A stretch of DNA of 62,768 nt, taken from positions 1-62,768 of the forward strand of contig NW_019091434.1 in the NCBI RefSeq assembly GCF_001949145.1, in the 5' to 3' direction. Source of the stretch: Acanthaster planci. Lineage: Eukaryota > Echinodermata > Asteroidea > Valvatida > Acanthasteridae. Both the position numbers and the translations under genes were made by a program. Under the pieces are notes generated by a model. That model was not told the origin of the DNA. It ran no database searches and was given only the letters and a program-made list of their open reading frames with translations. Positions 43,818-56,700 of this stretch are shown piece after piece. Numbering within the stretch: position 1 is the first letter of the stretch; each line of letters opens with the position of its first letter.

Positions 43818-46800
43818 ATGGCTATTTTGAGGAGATATTTGGGAATGCTTTCCGTAACATTTCTCATCTCATCTAGTTGGCTGGGTGGAACACTGGCCTC
43901 AGGTAAGTGTAGAAGGAGAATAAACGTCTTTCTTCTGCGCGTGCTTTCATGTTGAACTACAGTCTAGCCTGCATATTGATAGGCACAACTTTATCTAGAG
44001 CTAGCGATTCACAGAGCTGTACTGAGTGTTTTTCTAGAGTGCTGTGTTTCAACTTCGACATCAGAAGTGTAGGGAATTGTTTAATTGCGTGGCGCCACAA
44101 AATTGCTAAAAACTTGATACTTGTGATGTGTGGAAGATTTCAACAGAGATAACACCGAAGTATGGACGGTCAACCTGCCAAAGACCGCCTAGTGCTGCAT
44201 TCGATGAGGGGCGCCACTCTGTATGAAGTAATTCTAGCCTTTAAAAGATCTTTTGAGTTTTTTTGCTTGAATGATTACTGGCATGCGCATGTGATAATGT
44301 TTTCGGTGTTAAGATGGCAACCAACCAACACAATATATTGTGACAATGCAATGCCCTTGATCAACTGACATCGGTAATTGAAGCCACCGGTGGCCATCAT
44401 ACCGCGCTGAATGCAGTAATATACTAATCGGAAAAAGTTCAGGACCAACTTTTTCTCAACCTGTATTTTTTTCCAAGCAATATGAATGGGGTCTAGTTCT
44501 TTCGCTTTTGTTTGTCTAGATGGTGGTCTCATTGGAATAAAAAAATTTTTAAAATGTGCAATGATGCAAAATACATTCGGCAATAAAAGAGCTCATATAA
44601 AAAGTATACACAAAATAAAAAGTGGTCCTTAACTTTTTTTTAGTCGTGTATGAAGGTTTGTTCTTAGCAACAACAGCCTGGCACGTGATCCAACGATCAC
44701 CTTTATTGCAGTATAGGCAGGGAAATATGATTGCAGGTGGCTTCATTCCGTATAAGAGCATTGCGAGTCCAGACGTTTGAATCAGGCCAGCCCGATCTAG
44801 CGTTCATCCAGGTTATACATTCTAGTTCTCACATCAGCACGTGAAGTGAAAACAAACATGCATTAATAAGAAGAGAAGTGATAACAACAGAAGGGAAAGA
44901 TCATTAATAAATTTGATTTTTACCTATTTCCGGGTTAAGTACTCGAAGCACACACAGATGAAATCACAACATGAGTGTTTCTTGGATGGTTTGTTCTGCC
45001 AAAAATTATAGAATGTGATATAAGGTGATTCCTTTAAAAAAAATAATCCTCAAAAAAGCCTGGTTGCGCGAAGGTTCCGGGAGCTCACTGAGTGACTGCT
45101 TATAGATGTGGGTTCTGTTGCATAATAGTACATAGCTTATGCATCACATGGATCGGGGTTGCATCCCCCCACACCTTATTGTGCTGGATCTCAAACCACG
45201 ACATCGAAAAGGCCAGTGCGAGTGGCTAAGCCAAAAGCGCCCTTATCGTCTTGAGGCGAGGGCTAATGTTTTCTTCATATTCTCCCACCCATGTAGAAGG
45301 GAAATTGCATGCATAACGCATGTGATGTTGGGGACAGTGACCATGAAAGTGCAGATTAAATCGCCTCCTGTAGACTTTCACGTCTCAGGCTACCAACAAA
45401 AAATAGGCAAAGAACACTGGCACGTCAAGTAAGGTAGTAACCCGCTTTTCAAATACATCAATAAAACTTTATTCCACAGAAGATTCGATTTTGCAAAACA
45501 CATCTCGTATGGCTGATGATAATGAGCTTAATTAAGAGCTGTACAAGTATTTGCCAGTTGAAAATACGCACGTTGGTCTTGTTGGTGCAAGTACCCATAA
45601 CCTCCGTTATTTATGTAGCATTCCCTGGTGGGACTAACTGATTTCCTGCCATTTAATGCGTGGGGGACCGCGGCAATTTTAATTATATATTTTGCGAATA
45701 AAAAACTCACTTTTGACTACAAAGTAATAGACCTAAGTAAGGCGACCTAGGTATTTTTTGTCTGTGTGCATTAAAGTCACAGAATGTTACGCAGTGCATT
45801 ACTTTTGAACATAAAACCATACTTGTGTAAAGACCCACCAGTGGAGATCCTCGGGGTGGGGATAGATTATCCCCCACTTTTTGACGGATGCAGGATTACC
45901 AATAATAATCATCCTCCTTCAAGTCACTGACTGTGCAAACCCTTAACAACTACGCACCCGACAACGCACTTGCCAGCGTAACGATCTTATCTGGGATGGA
46001 GGCCGCGCCGTACTGAGCATTCGGAAATCACCCCACCCCCACATGTGACAAGACACTTCCGCCCTTGCATAGACCCATTTTCTGGGGGGTTATTTGGCTG
46101 GTTTTCTACTTGTTGGTAAAGCGGGCATGACCACTGGACACTAATTTGACATGTGTGACGAACAAGCAAGGAGAACAACTCACAGACTAATGGAAGCAGC
46201 AATTAACCAGAGAGCCCATTAGCTACTTCTTTAAGAGCGCACAATCCTTAATTAAATTTAATTCGAGACTTACTCTCTGACACAGCCTGACACATGCACG
46301 TAGATATGGATAATGGCTGAGGCATTGAAGCCATGTCTCAGTAGATGGATATTGTTAATTGCGTTTGCATGACCATTATAATTTAAGTGACCCACTTTTA
46401 CGGTTAAAAAAATATTTACCTTTTTATTTTTTATAAGAGTATGTAAAGTCAGTTGGATAATATTGATTTCCTTCAACCAAGAGGGCATAATAACTATAAT
46501 AAAAATAGAAATTATCTGAAACATTATCTTTGTCAACAGAAAAATAAGTATTCACTAAGTACAGATATTGCCCAGTTGAAAGACTGGGGGCTTTCTTTGC
46601 CTGTCAGAGTCTCTGATAGCAATAACAAATGTGTGACCAAATTGACAACTTTCCAATCACCGGCTCAAGTTAAGGCAAATTGCAACTTGAGTCGTAATGG
46701 ACATTGCACTGTAAATAGTACATGTATAAAGTCAAAGGCATAGCCTGAACAGCAACCTCGACTATGCGAAACCTGTTACACGAAGTGGAAAAATATTGAT

Positions 46801-49800
46801 GACTTGTCCCCCAACCTCTTGACTCGTTAATTCTAGCTGGTAATTTATATAAATATTCATTAACAAATATATGGGCCTAAAATATTTCAATAAAGACGAC
46901 CCCTTGTCCCCCCCAACTTCACAAAGTATTAGTATTAGGCCGTTAAGGTGACACATATCGGAGAAGGGATAGAGGTACAGTCCCCGAGCCACGCCGTAGA
47001 TTTTGGCGGGGACGGCGTGAAAATAACGTTCTGATAATCCCTTCAAATGCATTTCAAAAGGAATCAGGTGCTTGGTCAGGTCGTTGTTTGCCCGTTGCAA
47101 ATACAACTTTCTTCTCGTTAAATCAATTTCCACCGTAGAGACTTTGCTTCCATAAATGTCTGGATTGCTTATAAAATCTCCATCCTGTGTTTTGTCTTTC
47201 CTTCCTATGCAGAGGCCGTCAATGTGACCTTGGGTGGGCTTGTAGTCGCTGTATCTCAGGATGCCTCTTGTTGTGGTCTTTGCGACGAGGAGGCAATGCA
47301 TAGGTACATACGTAGCGGCGTTTCTCGTTGCCGCTGCGACGACCATTGCGTGGTATACCAAGACTGCTGTCTCGATTTCGAATTATACTGCACAGATCTG
47401 CAACGCAGATTGGTCCAAAGAGGGAATGGTGGGCTTTTGGAAGCATTCTCAAATTGCTCAGGTAGTTTGGGAACCCGACCTGCGCCATTGGGCATTGGCG
47501 GCCGTGAAAGCGAGCACGACCAGCATGCTGCATGTCCAGTCTCGGGCGCAAGAGACTTCTTGAAGAGTGTTACCGCGGAGTACGCTTGCAAGCTGAAAGC
47601 CCTGTGGGGTCCTATCATTTTGGCACGAGATCCAACTACGTCCCTGGTACGCGTGAATGCTGGCAATCGGATGGGTTATGTCCTAGTCCAGAGCTGCAGG
47701 AACAACACTACAACACAAGAAATGGCTAGTTTGTGTACCGACGACTTAGGTTCTTTCAGAACTCTGGGTGGTGTCAAGAGGGCGGTCCCTGTGACTGCCC
47801 CGGACGGGTTGCACTACCGGAACGCCTACTGCGCCCAATGCAGCGGCTTTAAGGAGGAGGACTTGCAGTACTGGCAGATGAAGCTGAACTGCCCGGAGAA
47901 CGTTGCGATCGTTGGTCTCACGGACAGCTCCATCGGAAATTGCGAGGTTGGTCCCGTCACGGCACCATCTTCGCTCATGCTGGGCGCTCCTCTACCGCGA
48001 CTGGTTCCGACCGACCATCATTGCGTTTGCCACCCTGGGGCTCGCTTTGGAGCGGCGTGCGGAGTGTACCAACTAAACCAACGTCAGTGCTGCAAAAACC
48101 CGCACTGCGAAGAACAGTGTCAGTGTATTGATAATCCCTTCTCTTTCAGGCCGAATACAGAAATAGTAGATACCCTTCCTATCAGCGCCCTTTTTGATTT
48201 CAACTCGCACCGGGAGTTGCGTTTTTCCCTGGATGGCCAGCCATCGGTTCTGGTGTGCGACCCAGGCACCTTCTTCGACGTTGCTCTAGGGTCCTGCCGT
48301 AGATTTCTGTGTCCATTTGGTCAGCAGCTCGGAGCCCAAGGTGAATGCGTGGCAGCGGAAACTGAGCCCTGTTTATTGTCCCGATCGAGAGAGCCACCAG
48401 CGTTTTCCTTGGACTTGCAGTTCCACACTCAAGAAAGAAGCTTGGACTTTCTGGAGTCGTATCTGATCAGCACCCTCATGAATATTTCACCGAACCTTAC
48501 AATTATCCGGCACCGCCCGGTCGATTGCTCATATCTTCCTCAGTTGTCACATTGTATGTTCTTTGTCGTCATTGAGTCACCGCACACCTTTGTTGAAACG
48601 TTGTCTCGCTTCTTTGGAGCCGTGAAAGTTCCAGTGGTCTCCACTAATTATGTAAAGATGCAAAAATTGACGCTGAGGAACTTTCCTGAGCCTGAATTCT
48701 TAATCAACAGTTGTGGCCGACTTGGGCAGACACCAGCCGGCTATTCTTGGGGGTCTGAATTTGAAATCAACGGTACTTCATTTGTTAACATCAGGGTGGC
48801 CAACGGATCGGTGACTTGCCCATCAGAGAGAACCTTCAGGGAGGTTATTTACAACCCAACGGAAGGCGCTCAGGAATTCGTGTATCTGTGCATGGCGAAG
48901 CTGAACTGTTCACTGGTGGTTCTTAATTCCAGCGAGTTCAAGTGGTTGGACAATACAGCGGTGGAACTTCAATGTGGAGGGAACCTCTCCAGTAAAGACA
49001 TTGTCAAGCTCAGCGATGAAGAGATAGTCGTCTGTCTCAAACCTGAATGGTCCAGCTGTCGCAAATCCTCCCCTGTTCCGGGTGCGATTTTTTCTGTGGT
49101 CTGCCTCATCGTGTCGCAGATCTTCCTGCTAGTGTCTCTTCTCAGCTTCTGCATCTTCCCGGAGCTCTGCACCCTACCCGGCAAGAATCTGTTCTGCTTC
49201 ATCGCAGCCCTGTTCTTGACCCAACTGCTCTTCCTGCTTGGTCCTGGCTCACCCCTGCGTCAGTTCACGATTGCAAATGAGGAGCTCTGTCTCGCCTTTG
49301 CCGTTGTAATACACTACCTGCTGCTGGCCGTCTTCTTCTGGAGCAACGTGGTGTCGCTGCACCTTGCCCGCACGTTCGGCTTCAAGCTGCAGATGCAGAA
49401 CCGACGCTTCAACAGGGCTTTCTTCTGGTACTCCTTGTACGGTTGGGGTGCCCCCGCGCTGGTATCGGCCGTTGGCTGCGTTCTTCATCACCTCCTCGTG
49501 GTGGATGGGGAAAGGGTGGCTATGTACGGCATTGAATCCTCCCATTGCATCCCTTCTGATGTTGGCATGCTGTATCTAGTAGCCGTGCCCATTACTATCC
49601 TGATGAGCTCCAATGCAGTTCTCTTCGTTCAGACCGTGATTGGCATCAGGCGCACTAGGAAGAGTACCAAAATGGTCGTGAAAGATCAGAGAAGACTAGA
49701 CCGTCTGCAATCGGAAGTCATTCTGTGCAGTAAGGTACGTGCCTAAAAGTTTGTTGACATTTGGTTATCTATACTTGTATCGTATTAAAACCCCATCTAA

Positions 49801-50550
49801 GTACGTTTGACCCACCACTCGCACTAATTTCACAAAAGTGGGTTTATTGCGGTATACGGACCAAATCACTAACATGTACTTTTCAAAGTTTGCAGGATCG
49901 GACTGCGCTTTTTGATAGTCTTATTTTTTTGCAGGCCGATTCTGTGTCGGTTGTCCATGAATTCTTATGACTATTGTTAACAACTTTTCAACTGTCATTT
50001 TGATCGTTTGACTGCTACCCAAAGTGTGCAATTACAGTGTATATTCAATTAAATTTGACTAAGTTCGTGAATGTACACGAATTGTTTGTTCGTGACTGCT
50101 AGCAACTTCTTATACCGGGCTTTCAGGAAATCTAAAATTGCATCTCCTCTTCAGATCTTTGTTGCGACTGGTATGACCTGGTTCCTCGTCGCTCTCCTGG
50201 GTTTCTTCAAAGTGGACGGCTTCTCCTACTTCTTCACTGTCTTGATCTCCTCGCAAGGACCGCTACTCTTTTTATCCTTCACGTTCACCGAGAGAATTCG
50301 AAAGTTGTGGCTGGCAAAGCTCTGTGACCGCGTCAAGTGCCCGGACGAGTACACCACCAAGGAAACGCCTGTCTCCAGCGTCTCAGGAACCGTTGGAGCC
50401 AGCCATGCCAGGCACGCTCGGAACGACCATTCACATGACTCAGCAAGGATTGAGGGCAAGGCCATACTTCTTGAAGATAAGACAGCACACAACATTTACA
50501 AGCCGGTATCCAGTGACAGCGACGCATGCGCATATGAAAACCAATTGTAG
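43818..50550 (+). CDS. Somatomedin-B / methuselah-like seven-helix receptor
   Basis: Exons 43818-43902, 47213-49734 and 50155-50550 join in phases 1 and 0 to give 1000 residues. Residues 1-28 form a signal peptide (LGMLSVTFLISSSWLGG). Residues 48-88 are a somatomedin-B domain with the full pattern CC-x2-C...CRC-x3-C...DCC-x5-C. A long cysteine-rich ectodomain with several N-glycosylation sites follows. Helices lie at about 652-676, 687-706, 721-745, 766-787 and 813-838, then 870-888 and 895-914 in the last exon. TGMTWFL in helix 6 and SSQGPLLFL in helix 7 are typical of the methuselah branch of class-B receptors. Cysteines at the start of helix 3 and in SSHCIPSD could form the usual extracellular disulphide. 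No GPS cleavage motif was seen. The tail (915-1000) is Ser/Thr-rich. The ligand is unknown. Confidence 0.92.
43903..47212. other. Receptor intron 1
   Basis: 3310-bp intron with GTAAGT donor and CCTTCCTATGCAG acceptor. The segment 44335-44410 resembles 51080-51150 (TGAAGCCACCGG core). A minus-strand open frame through 46762-47361 overlaps the start of exon 2; see findings. No separate gene is recognised. Confidence 0.6.
44335..44410. repeat. Dispersed repeat around GAAGCCACCGG, copy 1
   Basis: Shares TGCAATGCC, CTGAC, TGAAGCCACCGG and GAATGCA blocks in the same order with 51080-51150. The two copies flank the receptor's main exons. Confidence 0.45.
49735..50154. other. Receptor intron 2
   Basis: 420 bp, phase 0, GTACGT donor and CATCTCCTCTTCAG acceptor, between the cytoplasmic loop after helix 5 and helix 6. 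Nothing else is seen in it. Confidence 0.8.
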
Positions 50551-50703
50551 ACTTTCTTGCTCTTAAATGTACATTAATCAAATCTGTTTTGAAAACCTGG
50601 CGCGCTCGTTTCTTATACGTGTGCGTTATGCTTATACTTGTGTTTTATATGGAAAGTATTCACTAAACTATCTAGACTATCATGAAGACCAGTTTTGAAT
50701 CAA

Positions 50704-50840
50704 AATAGTATAGAGGCTTTGCATGGTAGCCATTTTGCACGGCAGTTCTATTATTCCACGGGTAATTACCTCCCTTGTGTATACATTGTGGAACAAAAGC
50801 ACTGACCTACAAGATGGTAGCCATGCAAACACTCTATTCT
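50704..50840. mobile_element. Small imperfect inverted-repeat element
   Basis: The left arm ATAGAGGCTTTGCATGGTAG is mirrored by the right arm TACCATCTTG/TTTGCATGG read on the other strand, with about 65 bp between. It lies in the presumed receptor 3' UTR or just beyond. Confidence 0.55.
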
Positions 50841-51079
50841 GAAGGTTACCTTGAAATTTATACACATGTACATGCATTGGTATGTTTGTACATGTATTTG
50901 TTTATATGTACTGAATCGCTTGATTTATCACTCTCTATGCAGAACTTCACATGGCGCTGCGTGTTCACTCACGAGAGAAGCAGACGAGGACGATCACATT
51001 GCATGCGCATGAAGCGGGTACTTGCCCACTTATTTCCAACCGAATGTATGCGAACCACGCACGTCATATAAAAAAAACT

Positions 51080-51150
51080 GGTCTTGCAATGCCTTTGTGC
51101 TGACTGAAGCCACCGGCGGCCGTATTTACTGTGCCGAATGCAAAGGCGAT
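51080..51150. repeat. Dispersed repeat around GAAGCCACCGG, copy 2
   Basis: Partner of 44335-44410, with the GC-rich version TGAAGCCACCGGCGGCC. Confidence 0.45.
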
Positions 51151-53272
51151 GGTTGGTACGCGTGAGCGTGCATTTTAGTGAGTCACAACCATCAGAAAAC
51201 TTATCAATCAAAGATGCAATTCGCGCCTGCGATCAACACTTACTGCTGCTCTTCTCACATACATACCAGCGACATTTTACATATCTTATTATCCTTTATT
51301 AGGTTTGTGAAATTACTATATAAAGTATAATACATGCATTCATATATATATGTACTTACCATTTTAAATGAACTTAGAGTAAATGTAATTCAACAATATT
51401 GGAATGAGGCGACCTTTTACGGCTTTCAAAAAGACAGAACTTGAAGAGACAACCGATGAAATCAAAGTCTGACAGGCGGTGCACTTCTGAAAATACATTC
51501 TATTTTCTTACTAAAAATGAGAAGTATGTACAGAAATATGAAGGTAAAATTATGTTTAAACTGTACAGAGTAGCCTTGACGTCTGTGTTTAAAAGGCCTG
51601 CGTTTAGAGTACGATTTAATTCCAGTTCACTTTATGACCATTTAAACGAAAATCTACATAGAATTACGTTATAAAAATATACCATATTAACTCATTAGAT
51701 ACAGTTTCATATTTCGATGCACAATATTTTAGCATCACAGTGAGTATTAATTGTTTTATCTTGTCATTGGAACATAAATGTAGAAACATTTACATATGAA
51801 GAGTTTAGACCATTTTTTTCCACAGAATCCACGGGGGAAGACAATCTTTGATTGCTCAGAAGTTTAAATAGTTTAGTTAAAAAGTGGGCAGATATCTGAC
51901 GCTAAATGTAAAGATTTTTGGGGAAACAGGATTGAATCTTTGTAAAACTGGTAAATTTAATTAGATCTATCTCAGGGTCCCTAACTATACGCACAAACAT
52001 CACCATTATTACAATTTCCACTCAGAACCAAACTGGCTAACCTAGATAGCAAAGACCAATACTTAAAACCGCGTAGGCCTACTATCTGTGTAACATCAAC
52101 ACTGGGGATAATAAATGAGATAAAGTAGGCTAAATCGAAGACAATCTGCCTTTAAATTAAAAAAAGTTGTAAAGTGAGAAACTTAAGTAGCAGTTAGGCT
52201 TTCCAGACCTGTACAGTTCAGATATTATCTCATACATGTAATTCAAGCTCTGTGTTCAGGTGAATGCAATATGAAGAATAAGTAGCAGAGGGCAAAACAG
52301 ACTTTGTGAAAGGATTGTTGCAAGTTTTGCTTGCCTTTGAAAACTATTTAGAACTGATACATGATTACAACGCATTGATGCAATCCCAATTTTCACCAGC
52401 AACACACCACCAATAAAATTCAGCCACAGAACGTATGGTTTTAACCGTCAGCTGAGTGGCGATGTATCTAAATAAGAACAGGCTCTATTGGAGTACTTCA
52501 GCACCACGTAAAAAAAAACAAAGCAAGACAACAACAACAAAAAAACAACACAAAACAAACAGTAATGTAAAGACCCACTGCAATATGAGTTGACGGACAC
52601 ATAACCTGCCTGCATGTTGGAAACGTGAATTAAACCAGCCTCGAGAGGAAGACTAGGCTAAAGATTCAGCGTGATAGTAACGAGGGTGAGGAGACTGACG
52701 ACCTTCATTGTACTTGAACTCCTCTTGTGGAAAGACAGTGCATCAGAATTTGAGTTTTTGTTACCTGTAAAAGCAGGTCAAAGAAGCACAAGTAACCAGA
52801 GTGTGGTAGCAATTGTTTACCTAAAAATACTCTCAACCATGTCTAGGGTTTGGGTTTTTTGTCAGTGTATTTCAGTCAGTTACATAGCCGTCTGTAATGA
52901 ATTATTTTCTCTGAAAAATAATTCTTGATTTTAGATAAAGCGTGTATCGACTCCTGGAAGAAACAACAGATTAAGCTATGGTTATCGTATGTAGCCCACA
53001 GAATTGGAAAAAAATGTTAATAAAGCACGACAGCAGCTGCACGTTGTCGATTTGGAATGGTGGGCAGTGCTGCCCAGTCATGTACGTGACACTCAGTCAA
53101 GACATGATTAGGTGTCTATTCAGCCACACCAAAAGCCTTCCTAGGAAGGTTGCTGCCCGGGAGGGGTTGCTGACCAGGCCCCAATGTATGACTGGATTTC
53201 AATCACATTAAGTCCAGAACATCAGTACTACAGACTTCACTTGAGTAGCCTAAGCCTTCCTTACAAATGTAC

Positions 53273-53511
53273 AATCAGGGGCGGATCCAAGAATTTTTCG
53301 GGGGGGTGTCACGCTGGAGATTTTTAAAATTATTTCAGTGTCTCATTTTTGTGGACAAGCGGAAACGATGATTAAACATTACACTACTTACAGTAGTATT
53401 GGTGTACATGTATTTACTCAAATTATATTGTTATTATTTCCCCCATTTCCTAAAGTATTTCTTTTGGTCTCAGAAGGGGAGGGGGTTCGAACCCCTTTTT
53501 GTTCACGCCTG
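53273..53511. mobile_element. CAGGGGCGGATCC-ended element (hAT-like)
   Basis: The left end CAGGGGCGGATCCAAGAATT and the right end ...GTTCACGCCTG form short inverted termini. The 8-bp flanks AAATGTAC (left) and CAATGTAC (right) differ at one base and fit an 8-bp target duplication. A G-run follows the left end. The shape and ends are those of hAT-type non-autonomous elements. Confidence 0.6.
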
Positions 53512-53648
53512 ACAATGTACGACATCCTCGAGACTGGTTTCGGTGGATTCAGTTAAGTCATGGATTACATTTACGATTCTTCAAAAACGAGCCTTCAACA
53601 AATCGACAACATGAACAGCAAGATAGAATCCCATTATTAAATACTCAC

Positions 53649-53762
53649 TCCGTTCACAGCGTGATCCGTAGTAAATTCCTTTGCACCGGCATACCAGCAC
53701 ATTATCGAGCACCAGGCAGGTACCGTCGTTCTGGCAGGTGTTGACTTCGCATGTGACTTGTT
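53649..53762 (-). CDS. EGF-B exon 19 (last one seen)
   Basis: 114 bp: [38 protein letters not shown], end ERS through A/GTGAGT. The good donor shows that at least one more exon follows downstream. Confidence 0.88.
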
Positions 53763-56700
53763 CTGTCAGTAAAAAAATATGACTTTCATCAATTCCAACC
53801 GCACCCATGTTCCCATTTTAAGAGAATCAATGAGTTATTTGTTAATGAAATAGGATAACGTTACTTTAAAAGTAAGAACTAAGCATAAACATAAAGCTTT
53901 AAAGGAGCTAAACGTTAAGCTCTTCGAGTAATATCAGTCTGGTGCATGCACATACTCACTTGTCTGGCACTGTGACCCCGTCCAGCCTTCCCTACACTCA
54001 CAGTAGTCGTGGCTTTCAGCCGTCACGCAGACACCTTCGTTTTGGCATGGTATTCTTCTACATGTCTCTAAATTAATGGTGAAAAATACTTTGTTGACAC
54101 TACCCTCTTTCACGCAGGCCACCATATCTTTTTCTATAACAAACCCACAAACCACTCGTTCCAACAACTTCTGGCACTTTACCTACCCAACTCGCAGTTG
54201 AGACCGGTGTATCCATCCACGCATGTGCACACATACCCATTCATTTCTTTACCCGAGTAACAGGTTCCGTTGTTGACACATGGATTGCTCTCACAATTGT
54301 TAGGAACCACTGTGGAGAAAAATGTACATGTATAAGAAACATTACCGCGGGAAAAAATACGATGCCACTGTATTAATGCGAAAGAAAGCCATATATGCCT
54401 ATTTTTATTGGCCTTTCTCACTGAGCAACGGTTTTGTAACATAAACTTTTCCTGTCACATTCCCACTGCTCTGATTAAAACAACGTGTATCGCTCAACAG
54501 GACTAAGTTAACATTTTGCCATAGGAAGACATGAACGACAGCCCAAGTGTGTGGCAGCTTTGCAGCCAAATAAAACGTGGCCGTCTCACAAAAGCAAAGA
54601 ATGCTAGAATTGGAGGACGTTGTTATTACCGGTTTCACAGTTCGCGCCGTAGAAGTTTGCCGAGCACGTGCATGAGTGAATGCCTGTGATGAGATCACCT
54701 TGGCACAACCCGTCGTTCTGACATGGATTTGGATCGCATGGATCGTCTGCGACAGAACAAGAAAGGGTAATGATTGCTTAAAGGAGTAGAGATATGGAAA
54801 ATCAGATGAGTAACTTTAAACATGCTGACTTGTGACACAGAACAGAAAAGATGGTCGGTCAGAAAAAAACTCCAGAAAAGGAGCACACCTAGATTGACAC
54901 TCATGACATGAACAGTAAGAAGATGACGCCATTCCTACCTGGGGGAATCTCACAGTACAGTCCGGTATGGCCACCCACACAAAGACAGGCCACTTCTGGA
55001 AGACCTCCCGTCTCCGTGCAAGTAGCCCCGTTCAGACAGGGGTTGACAGAATCATGACACGGGGGGACTGAGAAGTGTCCAAAAAATACTTTAAACTAGC
55101 AACCTGAAAGAACTCCAAACAAGCAACCTGAAAGAACTCCTAATTAATAGTTCCGTAAATTCCAGAAATGTGGAATTAAAGAAGTGTTGTAAACTGCTTC
55201 ATGGCTACAGTGACCTAAATATACAAAGTAAATCAGTTAGAGGACCTGACTTTTAGCATATTTAGCAGTTTTTCACAGATATCAACAGAACAAATGGGAT
55301 TAAGAATGTAAAAAATGTATTTAATGAAGAAACAAACTTGAGCGAGAGAACACCAAATAGGGGGAAATGGCAAAAACTCGCCCGCAAAACCATGTCGCAA
55401 AGGCAAAGTCAAGTTTGTGTACCTTGGTCGCAGTGTTCGCCAATGTAGTCTCCAGCGCAGACGCACATGAAAGTGGAGCTTTCTTTCTCGATGCAGGTCG
55501 CCCCGTTTAGACAGGGATCAACGGTGGTATGGCACGGTGGGACTGTGGACAGAAAAAAAAATGTAAGATTTAATATTATACTCCAACTCATGATCTCCTG
55601 GGGGGGGGGACTCCTGATCTGAGCCCCCCCCCCCAACCCTGCACACACACGCATAAATTTTTAGTGCGCCTCTGAATTTACCTCTCTCGCAACGGTCGCC
55701 GACAAAGTCGTTGGTGCAACGGCACACTGCTGCCGAGTTCATCTCCATGCACGTTGCTCCGTTCAGACAAGGATCGACGCTTTCGTGGCAAGGGCCCACT
55801 GTAGGTAAGATCAAAAGTACGAGCAATGAAAACGAACAACCAAGTCACGCTTCACACAAACAAAAGATTGAATTAGAAGCATCATATGTCACCTCTGAAA
55901 CATACCTTGCTCACAATAATCACCGACATAATGGTCCACGCAGATGCATAGTGCTGCTGAATTCTGTTCTAAGCATGTCGCTCCGTTCTGACAAGGGTCG
56001 ATGCTTTCGTGACAAGGGCCCACTGCCAGGAACAAATCACCAACCACAATTTATTAAGACGAGAAATAAAGACTAACACGCAAAATAGGCTTTGAACAGG
56101 TTGGATTCTAAGTATCTCAATGCCTCGTAAAGGAACTTTCTTTTGTTGACCAAAAAGGCAAATCTGTGGTCTCCACTTTACAACGTGAATTAAAAATTTT
56201 AACATTCCATTCAACTCAAAATGTCCACTGATAAGGTAAAGATGGGCCTACGTTGGTCGCAGTGCTCTCCACGAAATCCATCGATGCAGACGCACATCGC
56301 TGTGGTGCTATCCAATTCCGTGCAAGTTGCGCCGTTCTGACACGGGTTGACACTCTCATGACAGGGTGGGGCTTCGTAGAGAGACGAACAGGAAGACGAG
56401 TGAGACAGTTGACGAAGTAGACATGTGTACCACTGATGTATATGATTTTTGAATGTCAAATGGGTTACAGTGATGGGGAGAACAGAGAAGCTTATACAAT
56501 TCTTCCCCGTTTACGAATTACAACAGCAAAGCACGTGATATTTGAATGAGAAAAGTGGGGCAGATAGTGATGAAGTGACAGAGGAACCAATTTGACGATT
56601 GAGTTACCATATGATGACTCGTATTAGCCTAATTCTTATAAAACACCAACAGCTATCGACTATGGCCTTGAGTTGGAACTTTGTTGCAACCTTATGCAAC

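Larger units (their letters stand above)
50551..53648. other. Interval between the receptor and EGF-B
   Basis: Tail-to-tail region that must hold the receptor 3' UTR and the unseen 3' end of EGF-B. I found no EGF exon, transmembrane exon or convincing terminal exon on the minus strand. Two inverted-repeat elements and a dispersed repeat are listed separately. A minus-strand AATAAA lies at about 51290. Most of 51200-52600 is AT-rich and featureless. Confidence 0.5.
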
